Shown: positions 8,245 through 16,375 of the stretch, one piece after another
Layout of the letters: each line of letters begins with the position of its first letter
How positions within the stretch are numbered: the stretch's first letter is position 1
Source: an uncultured Cytophagales bacterium
GTDB taxonomy: Bacteria; Bacteroidota; Bacteroidia; Cytophagales; UBA9547
DNA: 64,000 bases
Direction: 5' to 3'
Assembly (NCBI GenBank): GCA_945957555.1
Contig: CAMFLX010000014.1
Span: forward strand, 1-64,000
Notes under the pieces: generated by a model
Databases searched by the model: none
Told to the model about the DNA's origin: nothing
The model's input: only the letters and a program-made list of their open reading frames with translations
Translations under genes and position numbers: made by a program

Positions 8245-10645
8245 GCGCAACAGCTTTATATTCCTCTTCATTTGTTGGTGTTCTTGCGCCGTGATGGCAC
8301 AACACAAGCTTTCGGGTGTGCTACATTGTGGCCAAGACAGTGTGCATCTGGCCCATACCACGGTATATCTCAATGACGGCGACTTTGCTACAGAAACGGA
8401 TTCCAGCGGTTATTTTGAGTTTAAGGATTTGGCTGATGGAAACTATACCCTTCGTACCAGTAGCACCGAATATTACCCCTTGGAAAAACATGTACATATC
8501 AAGGGGGAAGACCTTCACCTCAAGCTGTTACTACAAAGCGAGTATCACGTGCTGCAAGATGTGGTGCTTACCGAAGAGAATGCCAACCATCTGCGTGCCG
8601 TGGAAAACATGGGGATCTACGAAGGCAAGAAGTCTGAGGTCATCATCATAGATAAGTTGGTGGCCAATTTGGCTACAAATAACGCAAGACAAGTGTATGC
8701 CCGTGTGGCGGGTCTCAACATCTGGGAAAACGATGGTGCGGGTATTCAGCTGAGCATAGGAGGGAGGGGGCTAGATCCTAACCGTACCTCCAACTTCAAC
8801 GTGCGACAAAACGGCTACGATATCAGTGCCGATGCCTTAGGTTATCCGGAAAGTTACTATACACCTCCTGTAGAGGCGATTGATAAAATACAGATTGTAC
8901 GGGGTGCTGCCTCGCTGCAATACGGGACCCAGTTTGGAGGGTTGCTCAACTTTATGCTTAAAAAGCCTGTGGCAGACAAAAAGATCCAACTCACGGCTCG
9001 GCAGAGTCTGGGTTCCTTCGGCTTTTACAATACCTTCACGAGCTTAAGCGGAACGGTGAAGAAGTTCAGTTATTATACCTTTTTCCAATACAAAACGGGT
9101 GATGGTTGGAGACCCAATTCGGCTTTTGACAACTACAATTTCTATACGAATCTCAACTACCAGCTTACTAGCAAAAGTAAGGTCGGCTTGGATGTGACAC
9201 TCATGGACTATCTCGCTCAGCAACCTGGCGGGCTATCCGACGAGATGTTTAGGCAAAACCCTCGCCAGAGCAATCGCGAACGCAACTGGTTTAAGGTAAA
9301 GTGGAACCTCATGGCCTTGCATTATAACCATAAGTTCAATGCCTCCAATGAGTTCAATCTGCGTTTGTTTGGGCTTTCGGCCTTGCGTAACTCTTTAGGC
9401 TTTAGGCCCTATCGGGTGGCTACTATAGATGATAACAGTGAGCGCGATCTCATCAAAGGAGATTTTACCAACTGGGGGGCAGAAGCCAGATACCTCAAGC
9501 GGATCTATATCGCGCGCAAGCTCAATGTACTACTGGTGGGTACCAGATACTACCATGGTTACAACCACAGTACCCAAGGTCAGGGTACAACAAACAGGGG
9601 AGCTGACTTTAACTATGCCAGTGACAACATCATGACTTACGACTACAGTTTCCCAAACAGGAACCTCGCGTTCTTTGCGGAAAATATCTTTTATCTCAAT
9701 GAAAAACTGTCCATCACGCCAGGACTTCGCTATGAGTTTATCCATACCAGAGCCAATGGCTACTATGGCAATGTTAATCGTGACTTGGCGGGGAACATTA
9801 TTTCGGTGAACAGAACCAACGAACCTCGCGACAACAGCCGTCAGTTTATCTTGGGTGGCATAGGCATCAGCTATAAACCTTTTGCAAAACTCAATACCTA
9901 CGCCAACATTTCACAGAACTATCGCTCCATTACCTTCAGCGACATGCGCATAGCCAATCCTTCATCGGTGATAGATCCTAATATGAAGGACGAAAAGGGC
10001 TACTCTGCCGACATGGGCATCCGCAGCGAGCAAACCAAGTTTTACAGTTACGACCTGAGTGTCTTCTACCTCAACTATAACAACCGAATCGGCGAGGTAC
10101 TTACGTACGATGAGAAGGACAGAGTGATCCGTAAGAGAGGCAATGTGGGGCAAGCGGTGATCACAGGGATAGAGTCGTATATAGAAGGAGACCTCTTGCG
10201 CCTCGCTAGGCCACAGGCTAAGAGCTGGAACGGTCTCTTGTTTGCCAACTTGGCCTATATCCGCTCTAGTTATGTCAAGAGTGAAATCACTGGAGTGAAG
10301 GGCAACCAAGTGGAATTTGTGCCTAAGTTCAATATCAAAACGGGTCTCAAGTTGGGTTACAAAAACTTTAAGGCATCCTTTCAATACACCTATCTTACCG
10401 ATCAGTATTCTGATGCCACCAATGCCATAGATGGCGGGGTATCGGCAGTAGTAGGTTTGATTCCTTCCTATGCGATCATGGATTTGAGCCTTTCTTACGA
10501 ATACAAGATGTTCAAAATAGAAACCAGCGTAAACAATCTGGCCAACCGCATGTACTATACCCGTCGCGCTACGGGTTATCCTGGCCCAGGTATCTTACCT
10601 TCTGATGGCAGGAGCCTGTATCTGACCCTACAGGTGAAGATTTGA
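8237..10645 (+). CDS. TonB-dependent outer membrane receptor, FecA-like
   Basis: An 802-residue outer-membrane receptor. It has a signal peptide (1-22), a carboxypeptidase-like regulatory beta domain (about 25-100), a plug domain (about 115-240, with IQIVRGAASLQYG near residue 220) and a 22-strand type barrel to the C-terminus. It resembles the receptors annotated for ferric dicitrate or siderophores, but the ligand cannot be read from the sequence. It overlaps the HTTM gene by 8 bases and closes the DUF4856-imelysin-HTTM-receptor set. No TonB, ExbB or ABC importer is encoded nearby, so energy and inner-membrane transport must come from elsewhere. GC is higher here than in the following genes. 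Confidence 0.92.
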   Translation: MTKRNSFIFLFICWCSCAVMAQHKLSGVLHCGQDSVHLAHTTVYLNDGDFATETDSSGYFEFKDLADGNYTLRTSSTEYYPLEKHVHIKGEDLHLKLLLQSEYHVLQDVVLTEENANHLRAVENMGIYEGKKSEVIIIDKLVANLATNNARQVYARVAGLNIWENDGAGIQLSIGGRGLDPNRTSNFNVRQNGYDISADALGYPESYYTPPVEAIDKIQIVRGAASLQYGTQFGGLLNFMLKKPVADKKIQLTARQSLGSFGFYNTFTSLSGTVKKFSYYTFFQYKTGDGWRPNSAFDNYNFYTNLNYQLTSKSKVGLDVTLMDYLAQQPGGLSDEMFRQNPRQSNRERNWFKVKWNLMALHYNHKFNASNEFNLRLFGLSALRNSLGFRPYRVATIDDNSERDLIKGDFTNWGAEARYLKRIYIARKLNVLLVGTRYYHGYNHSTQGQGTTNRGADFNYASDNIMTYDYSFPNRNLAFFAENIFYLNEKLSITPGLRYEFIHTRANGYYGNVNRDLAGNIISVNRTNEPRDNSRQFILGGIGISYKPFAKLNTYANISQNYRSITFSDMRIANPSSVIDPNMKDEKGYSADMGIRSEQTKFYSYDLSVFYLNYNNRIGEVLTYDEKDRVIRKRGNVGQAVITGIESYIEGDLLRLARPQAKSWNGLLFANLAYIRSSYVKSEITGVKGNQVEFVPKFNIKTGLKLGYKNFKASFQYTYLTDQYSDATNAIDGGVSAVVGLIPSYAIMDLSLSYEYKMFKIETSVNNLANRMYYTRRATGYPGPGILPSDGRSLYLTLQVKI

Positions 10646-10686
10646 GAGAATAGGTATTTTATTCACCCAAATATGATCAGTCTTGT

Positions 10687-11100
10687 AGGGACGATATATT
10701 GGTAGAAACCGTACCAACCCCAAACCAAGTTGCGTAGCAACGACATAGTTTTGATTTTGGAGTTTTGCAGTACACCGTTTTTCTACCACCAGAACTATGT
10801 CGTCACTAACGTGATTAGGGGGGCTGCCTCTAGCCTCCGATATGCAGTAAGTCCCATTAGGGACGATATATTGGTAGTCACAAATGACGGAAACAGAATA
10901 AGTCGCGTTAGTGACGACATAGTGTTAGTTTTGAAATTTTCCTATGTACCTTTTTCTAAGACCATAACTATTTCGTCACTAACGTGACTTGGGTAGTGGA
11001 TGGTGTACGTCTGCTACCGATATGTCGTCACTACGTGACTAGGGCGGCTGTATCTGGACTTGTATCTTTACCGCCGATATGGTGCAAGTCCCGATGGGAC
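10687..11100. repeat. Cluster of degenerate intergenic palindromic repeats
   Basis: This non-coding stretch is built from recurring modules. A 19-base word AGGGACGATATATTGGTAG occurs identically at 10687-10705 and 10859-10877. An 18-base perfect inverted pair is at 10794-10811 and 10906-10923 (core CGTCACTAACG). Further copies of CGTCACT(A)ACGTGACT are at 10974-10989 and 11027-11040, and a small hairpin GTTGC-GTA-GCAAC is at 10729-10741. Phrases such as GGGxGGCTG...CCGATATG...AAGTCCC also repeat at 10818-10855 and 11042-11095. It looks like an array of REP/BIME-like intergenic elements. No RAYT transposase gene is in the window. Confidence 0.75.
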
Positions 11101-11224
11101 TAAACTAATGAGACAATCCTTTAGTCCCTAATGTGTTTTAGTTGACTGCTACGGTCTGCCGCAAGACTTCGGCAGACTATTGGATGTCAGTACGGGCACA
11201 GACACAGGTAGAGAAACAACCTCC

Positions 11225-11238
11225 GGTGGCTCGATACC
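11225..11238. repeat. Inverted half-unit at the edge of the tandem array
   Basis: GGTGGCTCGATACC is the exact reverse complement of GGTATCGAGCCACC, the core of the B half-unit of the adjacent array. It sits directly before the first direct unit. Confidence 0.7.
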
Positions 11239-11532
11239 AACGATTTGGGGCAAGCCACCAACGATTAGTATCGAGCCACCAATCATTTAGGGCAAGCCAC
11301 CAGCCATTGGTATCGAGCCACCAACGATTTGGGGCAAGCCACCAGCCATTAGTATCGAAGCACCAGCGATTTGGGGCAAGCCACCAACGATTGGTATAGA
11401 GCCACCAACGATTTAGGGCAAGCCACCAGCCATTGGTATCGAGCCACCAATCATTTTGGGCAAGCCACCAACGTTTGGTATCGAGCCACCAATCATTTCG
11501 GGCAAGCCACCGACGATTGGTATCGAGCCACC
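11239..11532. repeat. 14 x 21-bp tandem array of alternating A and B units (42-bp dimer)
   Basis: Fourteen consecutive 21-base units without gaps. Odd units end GGCAAGCCACC (A), even units end GTATCGAGCCACC (B), each led by AACGATT/AGCCATT/AATCATT variants, so the true period is 42 bases, seven times. A decayed fifteenth unit follows at 11533-11551. Read from 11142 or 11184 on the plus strand the array encodes heptapeptides such as RFGASHQ and RLVSSHQ; the frame is open through all units except one TAG at 11397-11399, and then ends at TGA 11534-11536. Because of the stop and of many amino acid changing differences I list it as a repeat and not as a gene. Confidence 0.9.
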
Positions 11533-11730
11533 AATGATTGATGGAAAGCCTAACATGCTTGTGCGCAGCTAAAAAGCGATTATTGCTTTGCTAAAGTCTT
11601 TGGGGAGAAACCTATATATGACATATAGATCAGTAAAAATAGTTTGGGGTAATTATACAATGGAATTCACGGTTGTTACAATAGTTTTTAAAATGTAAGA
11701 TATCTGAATTCAAAAGCCCCATTTTAATTA

Positions 11731-11777
11731 TAAGAACAGTACCTCGAGCTTTGCACATTGTCGAAGTACTGTTCTTA
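11731..11777 (-). terminator. Long hairpin between the array and the FISUMP gene
   Basis: Perfect 12-bp inverted repeat (TAAGAACAGTAC at 11731-11742, complement at 11766-11777) with a 23-base loop, directly after the stop of the minus-strand FISUMP gene. It lacks a strong T-run on either strand, so it may be a weak terminator or an mRNA 3'-end stabiliser. Positions 11552-11730 contain nothing else I can support. Confidence 0.5.
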
Positions 11778-11781
11778 TGTT

Positions 11782-12471
11782 TTAGTCCTTAATACAACGT
11801 ATATACATACCGCTTTTACGACCTTCATAGTTGCTCCTGCCCATACCTTTGCTGAACGTAGTTAAGAACCAGTACCAAGAGGTTTGCATGTCAAATTCTG
11901 TAGCGCTCCACCAAAAACAGCTCAAACCAACCTCTTTGAAGACCCCGTTGTCGGTACGTACGCCTCCAGGAAGTGCCGTAAAGCCTGTTGAATTGCTGGC
12001 TCCTTCATTTGGGGCTGTCCAGTGTGTGGTGCCAGCCTCTTTCAATTGATTGCCCGCTATCGTATCTATCAAATTACCCTTTAAGGTTTTCCAGTCGTCG
12101 TTTGTAGGTACATGCCAACTTACGGGACATACGTTTTTATTGCCGTTGGTGCTAGCGTCCACCACATACCAATTGTATAGTGCGCCATAGAGGTTGCCAA
12201 AATTCACTTGGTCGTTTTTGTACCAGCAATAGGCTGGTTTTCCCATAGGGCTGCTCCATGCGCTAAAATCCTTCAGCATGCTTATGGCCGTGCCGTCATT
12301 AAACTGTGTACTTTTTAGGTTTTCCGCCATCCAGGTTTGTGTACCTATGGTTACCGTCTTGTAGACGTTCCCTTCCTTATCGCTTACAGTTTTGTTGGTC
12401 TGTGCGCTGGCACCAATACCTTGTACTAAAATAACACCTAGTGTAATGATTCTTTTCATGCTGTTTACCAT
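11782..12471 (-). CDS. FISUMP domain secreted protein
   Basis: A 229-residue exported protein with a single FISUMP (Fibrobacter succinogenes major paralogous) domain. The signal peptide ends GASAQ near residue 24. Family landmarks are WMAENLKS (about 48-55), the aromatic LYNWY segment, SWHVPTNDDW, and CFWWSAT near the C-terminus. These proteins are cell-surface or secreted and often numerous in Bacteroidota; their biochemical role is unknown. Translation may begin at the first ATG (12471) or at the internal ATG at 12459, which gives a more usual leader MKRIITLG. It stands alone among repeats, with a hairpin directly after its stop. Confidence 0.8.
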   Translation of the reverse strand: MVNSMKRIITLGVILVQGIGASAQTNKTVSDKEGNVYKTVTIGTQTWMAENLKSTQFNDGTAISMLKDFSAWSSPMGKPAYCWYKNDQVNFGNLYGALYNWYVVDASTNGNKNVCPVSWHVPTNDDWKTLKGNLIDTIAGNQLKEAGTTHWTAPNEGASNSTGFTALPGGVRTDNGVFKEVGLSCFWWSATEFDMQTSWYWFLTTFSKGMGRSNYEGRKSGMYIRCIKD

Positions 12472-12754
12472 GTGGTTTAATCTGATTTATTAAATATGTA
12501 CATAAAAGGGTAGAATTACAACCTACCTAGTAACCTTGCCATGGTTGTGAAAGGTATACTTTGATTTTGGAAAGTACTTTGTTTCATTATTTTCTGTAGA
12601 ATATTTTATGAATTTATGGCAGGCTAGGAACAGCCACGATTGGTTGAATGAATAACTTGTCCCAAGGTGATCCTCAAGTGTAATGAGGTTCTTAGACTGC
12701 GATCCCAATGTCGTTATTTAGAAGTAATTCATCCCTTGGTATGACATGTTCTCT
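12472..12754. other. Intergenic stretch without recognised features
   Basis: Upstream region of the FISUMP gene on the minus strand. I see no convincing promoter box, RNA gene or ORF with coding character here. Confidence 0.5.
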
Positions 12755-12944
12755 TACTTTTTTTGCTTGCCCAAAAAAAGTAACAAAAAAAGGGCACCAC
12801 ACGGGCCAACCACAAGATGGGTCACTCACAATTCCCACGCTGCAAGAGCCACCCATCTTGTAGTTCACACCCCGTGTGGACAGCCACCCACGCAAGAGCA
12901 TTGGCTCAGAAACCATTCCTTATCCCTAATTGAGGTTAAGTAAT
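12755..12944. repeat. Dispersed hairpin element (more complete copy)
   Basis: The left part is a hairpin TTACTTTTTTTG / CAAAAAAAGTAA (about 12754-12784). The centre is a nested inverted repeat: CCACACGGG 12797-12805 with CCCGTGTGG 12871-12879, and AACCACAAGATGGGT 12808-12822 with its complement at 12851-12865 (one mismatch). The right end (12903-12939) is shared with positions 17-53 of the window. Short open frames exist on both strands only because of the symmetry; they are not genes. The type is a non-coding intergenic or MITE-like element. Confidence 0.75.
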
Positions 12945-12995
12945 ACCATTGCTATTGACGGCCATGATCTTCCTTTTATGTAAAAACCACTTCTG

Positions 12996-13003
12996 TATTT
13001 TTG
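12996..13003 (+). promoter_or_regulatory. Possible -7 box before the DMT transporter
   Basis: TATTTTTG fits TAnnTTTG and lies 76 bases before the ATG. No good -33 TTG is visible, so confidence is low. Confidence 0.3.
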
Positions 13004-13079
13004 ATTTTCTTAACAAATATTCCACAAAGCGTGAACGCAAACGCCTTTTGGGAGTGTTGTATCGGCTGCAGATCAAATC

Positions 13080-13967
13080 ATGACGATTCAAAAGAAAACA
13101 TTGGCCACCCTAGGAGCCTTGGGCGTGGTATTCATCTGGTCCCACTGGATCATTATCTCTAGAGTAGGTGTTCATTCCAAACTTAGCCCTATCGACATCA
13201 GCTTGCTACGCTTTGGCACGGCGACAGTTTTTACCATTCCCTTGTGGATCAAATACCCTTGGAAGAAGATCAATATCGGACAAAGTATCTTTGTAGCACT
13301 CGGTACGGGCTTCCCCTATACGCTCTTGAGCTTTTATGGTTTACATTCCGCCAAAGCTGCAAGGGCTGGCGTACTCATCAACGGCCTCTTGCCCGTGTTT
13401 GGAGCGATCTTGGCGGTCATTTGGCTCAGAACCAAGCTGAAGCCGCAACATTTCCTAGGCATTTTCATTGTGCTCATGGCCAATGCCCTCATGCTTTGGG
13501 CTTCGGGTTTTAACATCAGTCATGCCGCACAGCTCTATGGGGTGGTGTTTTTGGTGTTGGCTTCCATCTGCTATTCTACCTACATGACCAGCGTGAAAGC
13601 TTGGAACTTCCACTTCAAAGACGTGATCGTGCAAGTGCCGCTGATCAATACCCTCTTTCTCATTCCGATCTGGTTAATTTTCCCATCGCAATTGGCCGAG
13701 GCACGCTGGCAAGACATCGCCTTGCAGAGTACTTACCAAGGGCTCGTGGTTACGATAGGGGCGGGGATACTCGTAACCAATGCCATCCAACAATTGGGCG
13801 CCATTACCACATCGCTGTTCATCGCCTTTGTACCCGCAGTTACGGCGATTCTAGCCTTCTTTTACCTCAACGAAACCCTGACGATCATAGAAGCCCTCAG
13901 CATAGGCCTGTGTACCGCAGGGATCTTTGTGTACACCAAGACCAAAAGCACGAGTCCAACTTCGTAG
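13080..13967 (+). CDS. DMT superfamily transporter (EamA)
   Basis: A 295-residue inner-membrane protein made of two EamA repeats, each with five helices (about 1-140 and 150-292), the usual size for drug/metabolite exporters. The end of the second repeat has the typical pattern ending in GIFVYTK. Substrates of such proteins range from amino acids to nucleotide sugars and cannot be assigned from sequence. The gene stands alone, with a repeat element upstream and a T9SS protein downstream. Its GC content is visibly higher than that of the following gene. Confidence 0.88.
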   Translation: MTIQKKTLATLGALGVVFIWSHWIIISRVGVHSKLSPIDISLLRFGTATVFTIPLWIKYPWKKINIGQSIFVALGTGFPYTLLSFYGLHSAKAARAGVLINGLLPVFGAILAVIWLRTKLKPQHFLGIFIVLMANALMLWASGFNISHAAQLYGVVFLVLASICYSTYMTSVKAWNFHFKDVIVQVPLINTLFLIPIWLIFPSQLAEARWQDIALQSTYQGLVVTIGAGILVTNAIQQLGAITTSLFIAFVPAVTAILAFFYLNETLTIIEALSIGLCTAGIFVYTKTKSTSPTS

Positions 13968-14087
13968 AGGAAGTATTTGATGTGATTGTTCTGATAGGTA
14001 AGTAATAAATGTTTTGTTTTATATATTAAGCTCTTCGTTGGGCTAATTAAATAATTCATTAAAAGTGAAGAAATCATTAAGTCTTAC

Positions 14088-14095
14088 TAGTTTTG
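14088..14095 (+). promoter_or_regulatory. -7 box before the NHL-repeat gene
   Basis: TAGTTTTG fits TAnnTTTG, 27 bases before the ATG at 14123. It argues against a start at the upstream in-frame TTG (14093), which lies inside the box. No clear -33 TTG. Confidence 0.5.
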
Positions 14096-14122
14096 CACTC
14101 TAGGAAATATATCAAAATCTTT

Positions 14123-15406
14123 ATGAAAAAATATGTTACATGTAGGTTAATACATACAATAGCATTAGGCTTATTAATTTACACAACCATCGGGCATGCT
14201 GTACATTCTCAAAATCCGATACTAACCTATGCGGGGAAATGTTATATAGGAGGTCTTTTGGACAGCACAAGAAGTACTTCGACCTTTGTTCTTCCATATG
14301 ACGTAACAGTAGATAAAAAAGGGAATGTTTATGTTGTTGAATATGGAAATCACGTAATAAGAAAGATTGATATAAATGGTAATGTAAGCACAATAGCAGG
14401 AAGTGGTAACCCTGGCAATCAAGACGGGAAAGGACGAAGTGCCAGTTTTAATTATCCCACTTCTATTGCTGTAGACAAAATTGGAAATTTATACGTTGCT
14501 GACCAATCAAATAGGCTTATAAGAAGAATAGATACTTTAGGATTTGTAACTACTATCGCAGGTAATGGGAGTATTGGGAATGTTGATGGTGTGGGGAAAG
14601 ATGCTAGCTTTAATACACCTGTTGGTATAGCAGTAGATACAACGACAGGTAATATATATGTATCAGATAGTTATAATCATAATATTCGCAAAATAAGTAA
14701 AAATGGTACCGTAAGTACAATTGCAGCAAATAGTTCTCAGGAGCTTCCAGCACAACCTTTTGGTATTACAGTAGATAATAAGGGTAATATTTATGTTGCT
14801 GATAATGGATATTCGCTTATTCGTAAGATTGACTCTTCTGGAAATGTAAGTACACTTGCTGGCAGTGGAAATTCAGGTCATGATGATGGGGTTGGAAGTG
14901 TCGCAACGTTTCATTCTCCAACAGATTTAGCTGTTGATAAAAATGGTAATATATTTGTTGTAGACGCGCATAACAATATGATCCGTATTATAAATCCTGA
15001 AGGGAATGTAAGCTCTTTGTTTGGATTTTCGGGAATTAATGGAGCAACAAATAGTTGTATGCCAGGACTCAATGGCCCAATAGGGATAACAATTGATGAT
15101 TCAAATAATTTATTTATTGCAGATACAGATAATAGAATTATTAGAAAGATTGTGACCAATAAAATTACGAGTATAGAAGAGTCTTTAAAAAGCTCAAATT
15201 CAATTATATTTCCAAACCCTGCTGAAAACAGAGTTACAGTGACTATAAGTGGTATAAAAGAACTTTGCATAGTGGATATGATGGGCCATATTGTTTTAAA
15301 AAGTCAAGTTGAAGGGATACAGGAGGTGACTTTAGAAAGTTTAAAAACCGGCCTTTATTTTTATTTTTTAGACGAAAAGATGGGGAAATTAGAAATTATT
15401 AGATAA
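14123..15406 (+). CDS. Secreted NHL-repeat propeller with T9SS C-terminal sorting domain
   Basis: A 427-residue exported protein. After a signal peptide (about 1-29) come six NHL repeats, each with a core like VDKxGNxYVxD...IRKID and several followed by a GSGNxGxxDG loop, forming a six-bladed beta propeller over residues 35-345. The last 75 residues, from IIFPNPAENRVTV to the C-terminus, form a type A sorting domain that directs export through the type IX secretion system and attachment or release at the surface. The job is probably binding of protein or carbohydrate outside the cell; no catalytic residues are evident. The ATG at 14123 is preferred over the TTG at 14093, which falls within the promoter box. 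It is AT-rich and stands alone. Confidence 0.88.
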   Translation: MKKYVTCRLIHTIALGLLIYTTIGHAVHSQNPILTYAGKCYIGGLLDSTRSTSTFVLPYDVTVDKKGNVYVVEYGNHVIRKIDINGNVSTIAGSGNPGNQDGKGRSASFNYPTSIAVDKIGNLYVADQSNRLIRRIDTLGFVTTIAGNGSIGNVDGVGKDASFNTPVGIAVDTTTGNIYVSDSYNHNIRKISKNGTVSTIAANSSQELPAQPFGITVDNKGNIYVADNGYSLIRKIDSSGNVSTLAGSGNSGHDDGVGSVATFHSPTDLAVDKNGNIFVVDAHNNMIRIINPEGNVSSLFGFSGINGATNSCMPGLNGPIGITIDDSNNLFIADTDNRIIRKIVTNKITSIEESLKSSNSIIFPNPAENRVTVTISGIKELCIVDMMGHIVLKSQVEGIQEVTLESLKTGLYFYFLDEKMGKLEIIR

Positions 15407-15476
15407 GATTCGTGTCTGTTGATGATTAAAAATTTTTCTTTTAAGTATAGCGTATGTGCCAGATTATATACCGACT

Positions 15477-15510
15477 ATAAAAAACAAGCCCCTACGTTGG
15501 CAGGGGCTTG
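15477..15510 (-). terminator. Terminator of the minus-strand hypothetical gene
   Basis: Stem CAAGCCCCT (15485-15493) with AGGGGCTTG (15502-15510). Read on the minus strand it is followed by six T (A-run at 15479-15484 on plus). It lies 24 bases beyond the stop at 15534. Confidence 0.82.
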
Positions 15511-15533
15511 GGCTGATTTTGGAGGATATTCGT

Positions 15534-16232
15534 TTAGGCCGGACGGCCCGTTACCGAGATCTGTACTGGATCGCTCCAGTTACCTACCTCCTCATCGCGT
15601 TTCAGATAGATTGCAATGTATTTCCAGAGTTCGGACTTGCCCAGCTCAGGTAGCGGGTGTGTGTCTAAGTAATCTGGATACAAGTCCACAGCCAAGAAAC
15701 TATAGCTGCCTGTGCCTCTATCTACCATGATCTTCACGCCATCCATCTTGCCTTTCTTCCAGAGGATGTTGGGCTTGCCACCTTGTAGCTCTATGTTTAG
15801 CTCAGGTTTGATCTCCCCAGAGCCGCCACCTTCAGCAGGGCTGCTCCCTTCCACACCAAGGGCCTTGCCCATGGCTTCGTTATACTTTTTCGACTTCTTG
15901 ATGCTGTTGACCAGCGCCCTGACTTCGCCGAAAATATCCGCTTCTGGCTGACCGTCAAACACGATAGCCTCTGGGCGTTCCACCAATGTCCCTGGTTCTT
16001 CTGTACCGTCGCGCATTAGGTTTTTATAAGCGGTGAGTGCCAGTCCGTAGGTACGGTAGCGGTCCACGCCGTTCATGACAGCCTCGAAGTTCTTCGCATG
16101 TCTTACCACGCGCTTCACGGTGTCATCACTCAAGGCCAGCACTTCTGCATAACCCGGTAGGGCGATTGAAAACTTGATCAACCAGTCCTTTAGGCCCATA
16201 TCATCTTTGGGCAGGTAATTTCCACTTGACAT
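15534..16232 (-). CDS. Hypothetical protein with C-terminal Fn3-like segment
   Basis: A 232-residue cytoplasmic-looking protein (no signal peptide) of a type I know only as an uncharacterised Bacteroidota family. Residues 10-125 are helical, with the conserved-looking block LPGYAEVLALSDD and a tyrosine-rich helix; about 128-142 is a Gly/Ser/Glu linker; 145-232 is beta-rich and ends WSDPVQISVTG, as in fibronectin type III-like folds. No catalytic motif is seen. The gene has its own terminator, and a perfect 8-bp hairpin lies 54 bases upstream of its ATG. The large palindrome array begins about 140 bases upstream, between this gene and the divergent XRE gene. Confidence 0.7.
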   Translation of the reverse strand: MSSGNYLPKDDMGLKDWLIKFSIALPGYAEVLALSDDTVKRVVRHAKNFEAVMNGVDRYRTYGLALTAYKNLMRDGTEEPGTLVERPEAIVFDGQPEADIFGEVRALVNSIKKSKKYNEAMGKALGVEGSSPAEGGGSGEIKPELNIELQGGKPNILWKKGKMDGVKIMVDRGTGSYSFLAVDLYPDYLDTHPLPELGKSELWKYIAIYLKRDEEVGNWSDPVQISVTGRPA

Positions 16233-16285
16233 AATACAATGTATTTGGAACGTTGAACAATAAAACTAAAAAATAATAAACCTCT

Positions 16286-16307
16286 CCAAAGGTCAGCCAA
16301 CCTTTGG
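16286..16307. promoter_or_regulatory. Perfect hairpin in the leader of the hypothetical gene
   Basis: CCAAAGGT (16286-16293) and its complement ACCTTTGG (16300-16307) enclose a 6-base loop. On the minus strand it would lie in the 5' leader of the 15534-16232 gene, or overlap its promoter as an operator. Confidence 0.4.
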
Positions 16308-16375
16308 ATGGGCTTCTAAAATATTTATGTATTTTTCTCTATCATTATTCTATTGTTATTTACATTTTTCAAAAA

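Noticed and set aside
8316-8651. Second plus-strand frame inside the TonB receptor gene
   Set aside because: The receptor frame gives a continuous domain match over 802 residues; the other frame has none.
10730-10987. Plus-strand ORF of 85 codons
   Set aside because: It lies wholly in the palindromic repeat cluster and its translation repeats in step with the DNA modules.
12692-12943. ORFs on both strands over the hairpin element
   Set aside because: They are mirror products of the inverted repeats, with no family resemblance and no promoter.
12755-12944. Insertion sequence
   Set aside because: There is no transposase frame, and the terminal parts show no IS-type inverted ends or visible target duplication; hence listed only as a repeat.
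13601-14005. Plus-strand ORF of 134 codons over the EamA gene
   Set aside because: It is out of frame with the transporter, which is complete; the product is Arg-rich shadow sequence.
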